A DNA stretch of 64,000 nt from Hydractinia symbiolongicarpus. Its lineage: Eukaryota > Cnidaria > Hydrozoa > Anthoathecata > Hydractiniidae. Each line of letters opens with the position of its first letter. Position 1 is the first letter of the stretch. Both the position numbers and the translations under genes were made by a program. The notes beneath the pieces were generated by a model that worked only from the letters and a program-made list of their open reading frames with translations, did no database searches and had not been told where the DNA came from. Location: NCBI RefSeq assembly GCF_029227915.1, contig NC_079878.1, positions 126,001-190,000 on the forward strand, in the 5' to 3' direction. Shown in pieces: positions 62,355 to 64,000 of the stretch.

Positions 62355-62500
62355 GAAAGGATATCATTACGGAAATCAAAGATTACAGCAGGCAGGTCTT
62401 AGTGATATATTGATGTTGGAATTACATAAAGTTTTTTTTATCTCCTTTTATCCACCCAAGAAACAACTGTAGGGATCCGAATATAAAATTTTATCTATAT
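62355..62500. repeat. dispersed repeat, copy 2 (pair with 54218-54360)
   Basis: GGATATCATTACGGAAATCA and TTGATGTTGGAATTACA align with the copy near 54220, in the same orientation. Confidence 0.55.
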
Positions 62501-64000
62501 CGAAAACAACGACAAAAAAGCCTTTTAAAAACAGATAGTTAATTTGTCTGTTTTGAAATTATTTGAAGCGAATCAAAAGGTGGAAAAATTAGCGATTATT
62601 TATCATTATTATTATCTATTTGTCTTTTTTACATTTTAAAATTTATTAGACAGAGTTTTGGCAAAAGATATCTTAGAAATTAGAGAATTAACTAAGACTT
62701 AAAACATTTGATAATTAACTTTAGATTTGTTTGATGAATTTTTTGTCAATATGATCCTAAAAAAAGCCCTGCTGCATGACAAATGAAATAATTTAACAAA
62801 CATTTTAATACAGGCGTAGTCCTACTACGATTCAATGTTAAAAAAAACCCTGATCCCAATAACATTGACGTATATAATTTAAATAATTTAAAGAAATTAA
62901 TCAATAAACCAGTATAAAAATATGATTAATTACTTTTGACTCATTTGACCCCAACATAAAAATTTCGTTAATATGTACGACAAAAAACATTTCTAAATTT
63001 TTGACATGTTCAATCATTGACCTGCATTTTCTAGGGTCATATCTAATTGTAAAATGTATACGGCCTACACAAACAGGAGGTGCCTATAAATGTCACTTAA
63101 GATTCCTTCCTAATTAAAAGTATTTGTTGACAAATGTGACTTTCTATAGAAAGCGGGTAATGATTTTATGCATTCTAAGTTATTGTCGAATTTTCTAATT
63201 TTCTGGTCAACTTCACAAAAGTGAAATAGTATGTGATACCTAACAGCGTACTGTTAGGTGCTAGCTAGAAACTAATTTTTTTTTATAAATTTTGTGTGTT
63301 ATGATAACCCATCCATATGCGGTCACGAACAAAGTCTTTGTAACAGCTATTCTCATTAACCAGACACACTTCGACAAGCATTGAAACACAAAAATTAATA
63401 ATTCTTACATAGTCTTTCTATTTTCACTTTGGAAAAGACTATGTATAACTGGTATTGTGGTCAGCATTTGTAGAATTGCATCAATCATATTTTCGTCGAT
63501 CTTGAACACAAAGCTTCGATATAAAGGTGTCAATCAGCTAAAATGACAGCCTCGCATTTTCGTTGTTTGATAATAACATTACCAGTGGTGTGACTTGCCA
63601 CTGCTCATTTTTACACTACATTGCCCAAAGTTTTTTCCTATAAAAAATTTAAATAATCCACAATGAAATAAAAAACATTAAAATAATGGAATGTACATGT
63701 CATACCAGTCCCTTTAAATTCTGAACTAAGTTCAAACAACGATCTTATTTCGCATAGTAACGTTGTATCTAGGAAGTCAGTAGCTAAGCGATTTAACGGC
63801 AGATCACGATGACCCTGCTACCACGCTACTAATTTCCGATAACCACCCACATGCAAGTTATAACTTACAGGATTTTGGTTTTTGGATCTCAATCGATGTC
63901 AGTGATGTGTTCGTCTGACGCTATAAATTTATATCATTCTTTTCCTTCTAATATTATGGTCTCAATAACAAATTATATGTATGGCCTTACATTTTCGTAG

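Larger units (their letters stand above)
59787..64000. other. no supported gene; repeats and hairpins
   Basis: This contains an (AAT)n microsatellite (60136-60164), GCTAGCTAG-rich sequence (60725-60770), a 14-bp perfect palindrome (61930-61961), a dispersed-repeat copy (62355-62500), and small inverted repeats at 63238-63259 and 63407-63444. The rest is unstructured. Confidence 0.5.

Noticed and set aside
1-64000. CRISPR arrays, operons, intact tRNA or rRNA genes, spliced-leader genes
   Set aside because: None seen. The tandem repeats have no unique spacers, and the window is clearly eukaryotic.

Overview
This is an AT-rich, intron-rich animal genomic window in which genes are sparse and repeats are many. 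The organism is most likely a cnidarian, and a hydrozoan-type genome would fit. That is inference. It rests on short introns with GT-AG borders, a secreted PAN/apple-like protein of a kind common in cnidarians, and intronic copies of a CCTGGGGACGAGGTT-like repeat that I associate with cnidarian genomes. No species is claimed.

Layout. (1) 1-9,278, minus strand: the 5' part of a gene whose first two recognisable exons (9105-9278 and 8223-8337) encode a C2H2 finger and the first half of a C1-like zinc finger. Its downstream exons are unresolved; one good candidate exon lies at 389-445. A small Helitron-like element sits at 1678-1791. (2) 13,488-29,923, minus strand: a complete 18-exon gene for ICE1, scaffold subunit of the little elongation complex. 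The exons I drew splice in phase throughout and total 7,041 nt, or 2,346 codons plus stop. One intron carries a roughly 957-bp element with long terminal inverted repeats, and the 4.7-kb exon contains two kinds of internal protein repeat. (3) 31.7-39.0 kb: a repeat-rich intergenic region with a roughly 50-bp minisatellite, GAAACGATT clusters and an unusually GC-rich, NotI-site-rich 57-bp-arm hairpin. (4) 39,090-39,771, plus strand: an intronless secreted PAN-like gene broken or polymorphic at an A9 run. (5) 38.2-41.2 kb: Helitron-like 3' ends with repeated TGACGTCA sites. (6) 45,578-48,960, plus strand: a six-exon gene, not visible as one open frame, for a 138-residue secreted protein that I do not recognise. 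It has a TATA box and initiator at textbook spacing and a Tc1/mariner-type MITE in intron 1. (7) 49-64 kb: no confident host gene, but microsatellites, an 18-bp minisatellite, a perfect 22-bp hairpin, a second complete Helitron-like element, a frameshifted LINE remnant and dispersed repeats.

Only ICE1 has an assigned function: a nuclear scaffold for RNA polymerase II transcription of small nuclear RNA genes. Nothing suggests that the neighbouring genes share its pathway. All domain and family calls come from reading motifs, not from database searches.
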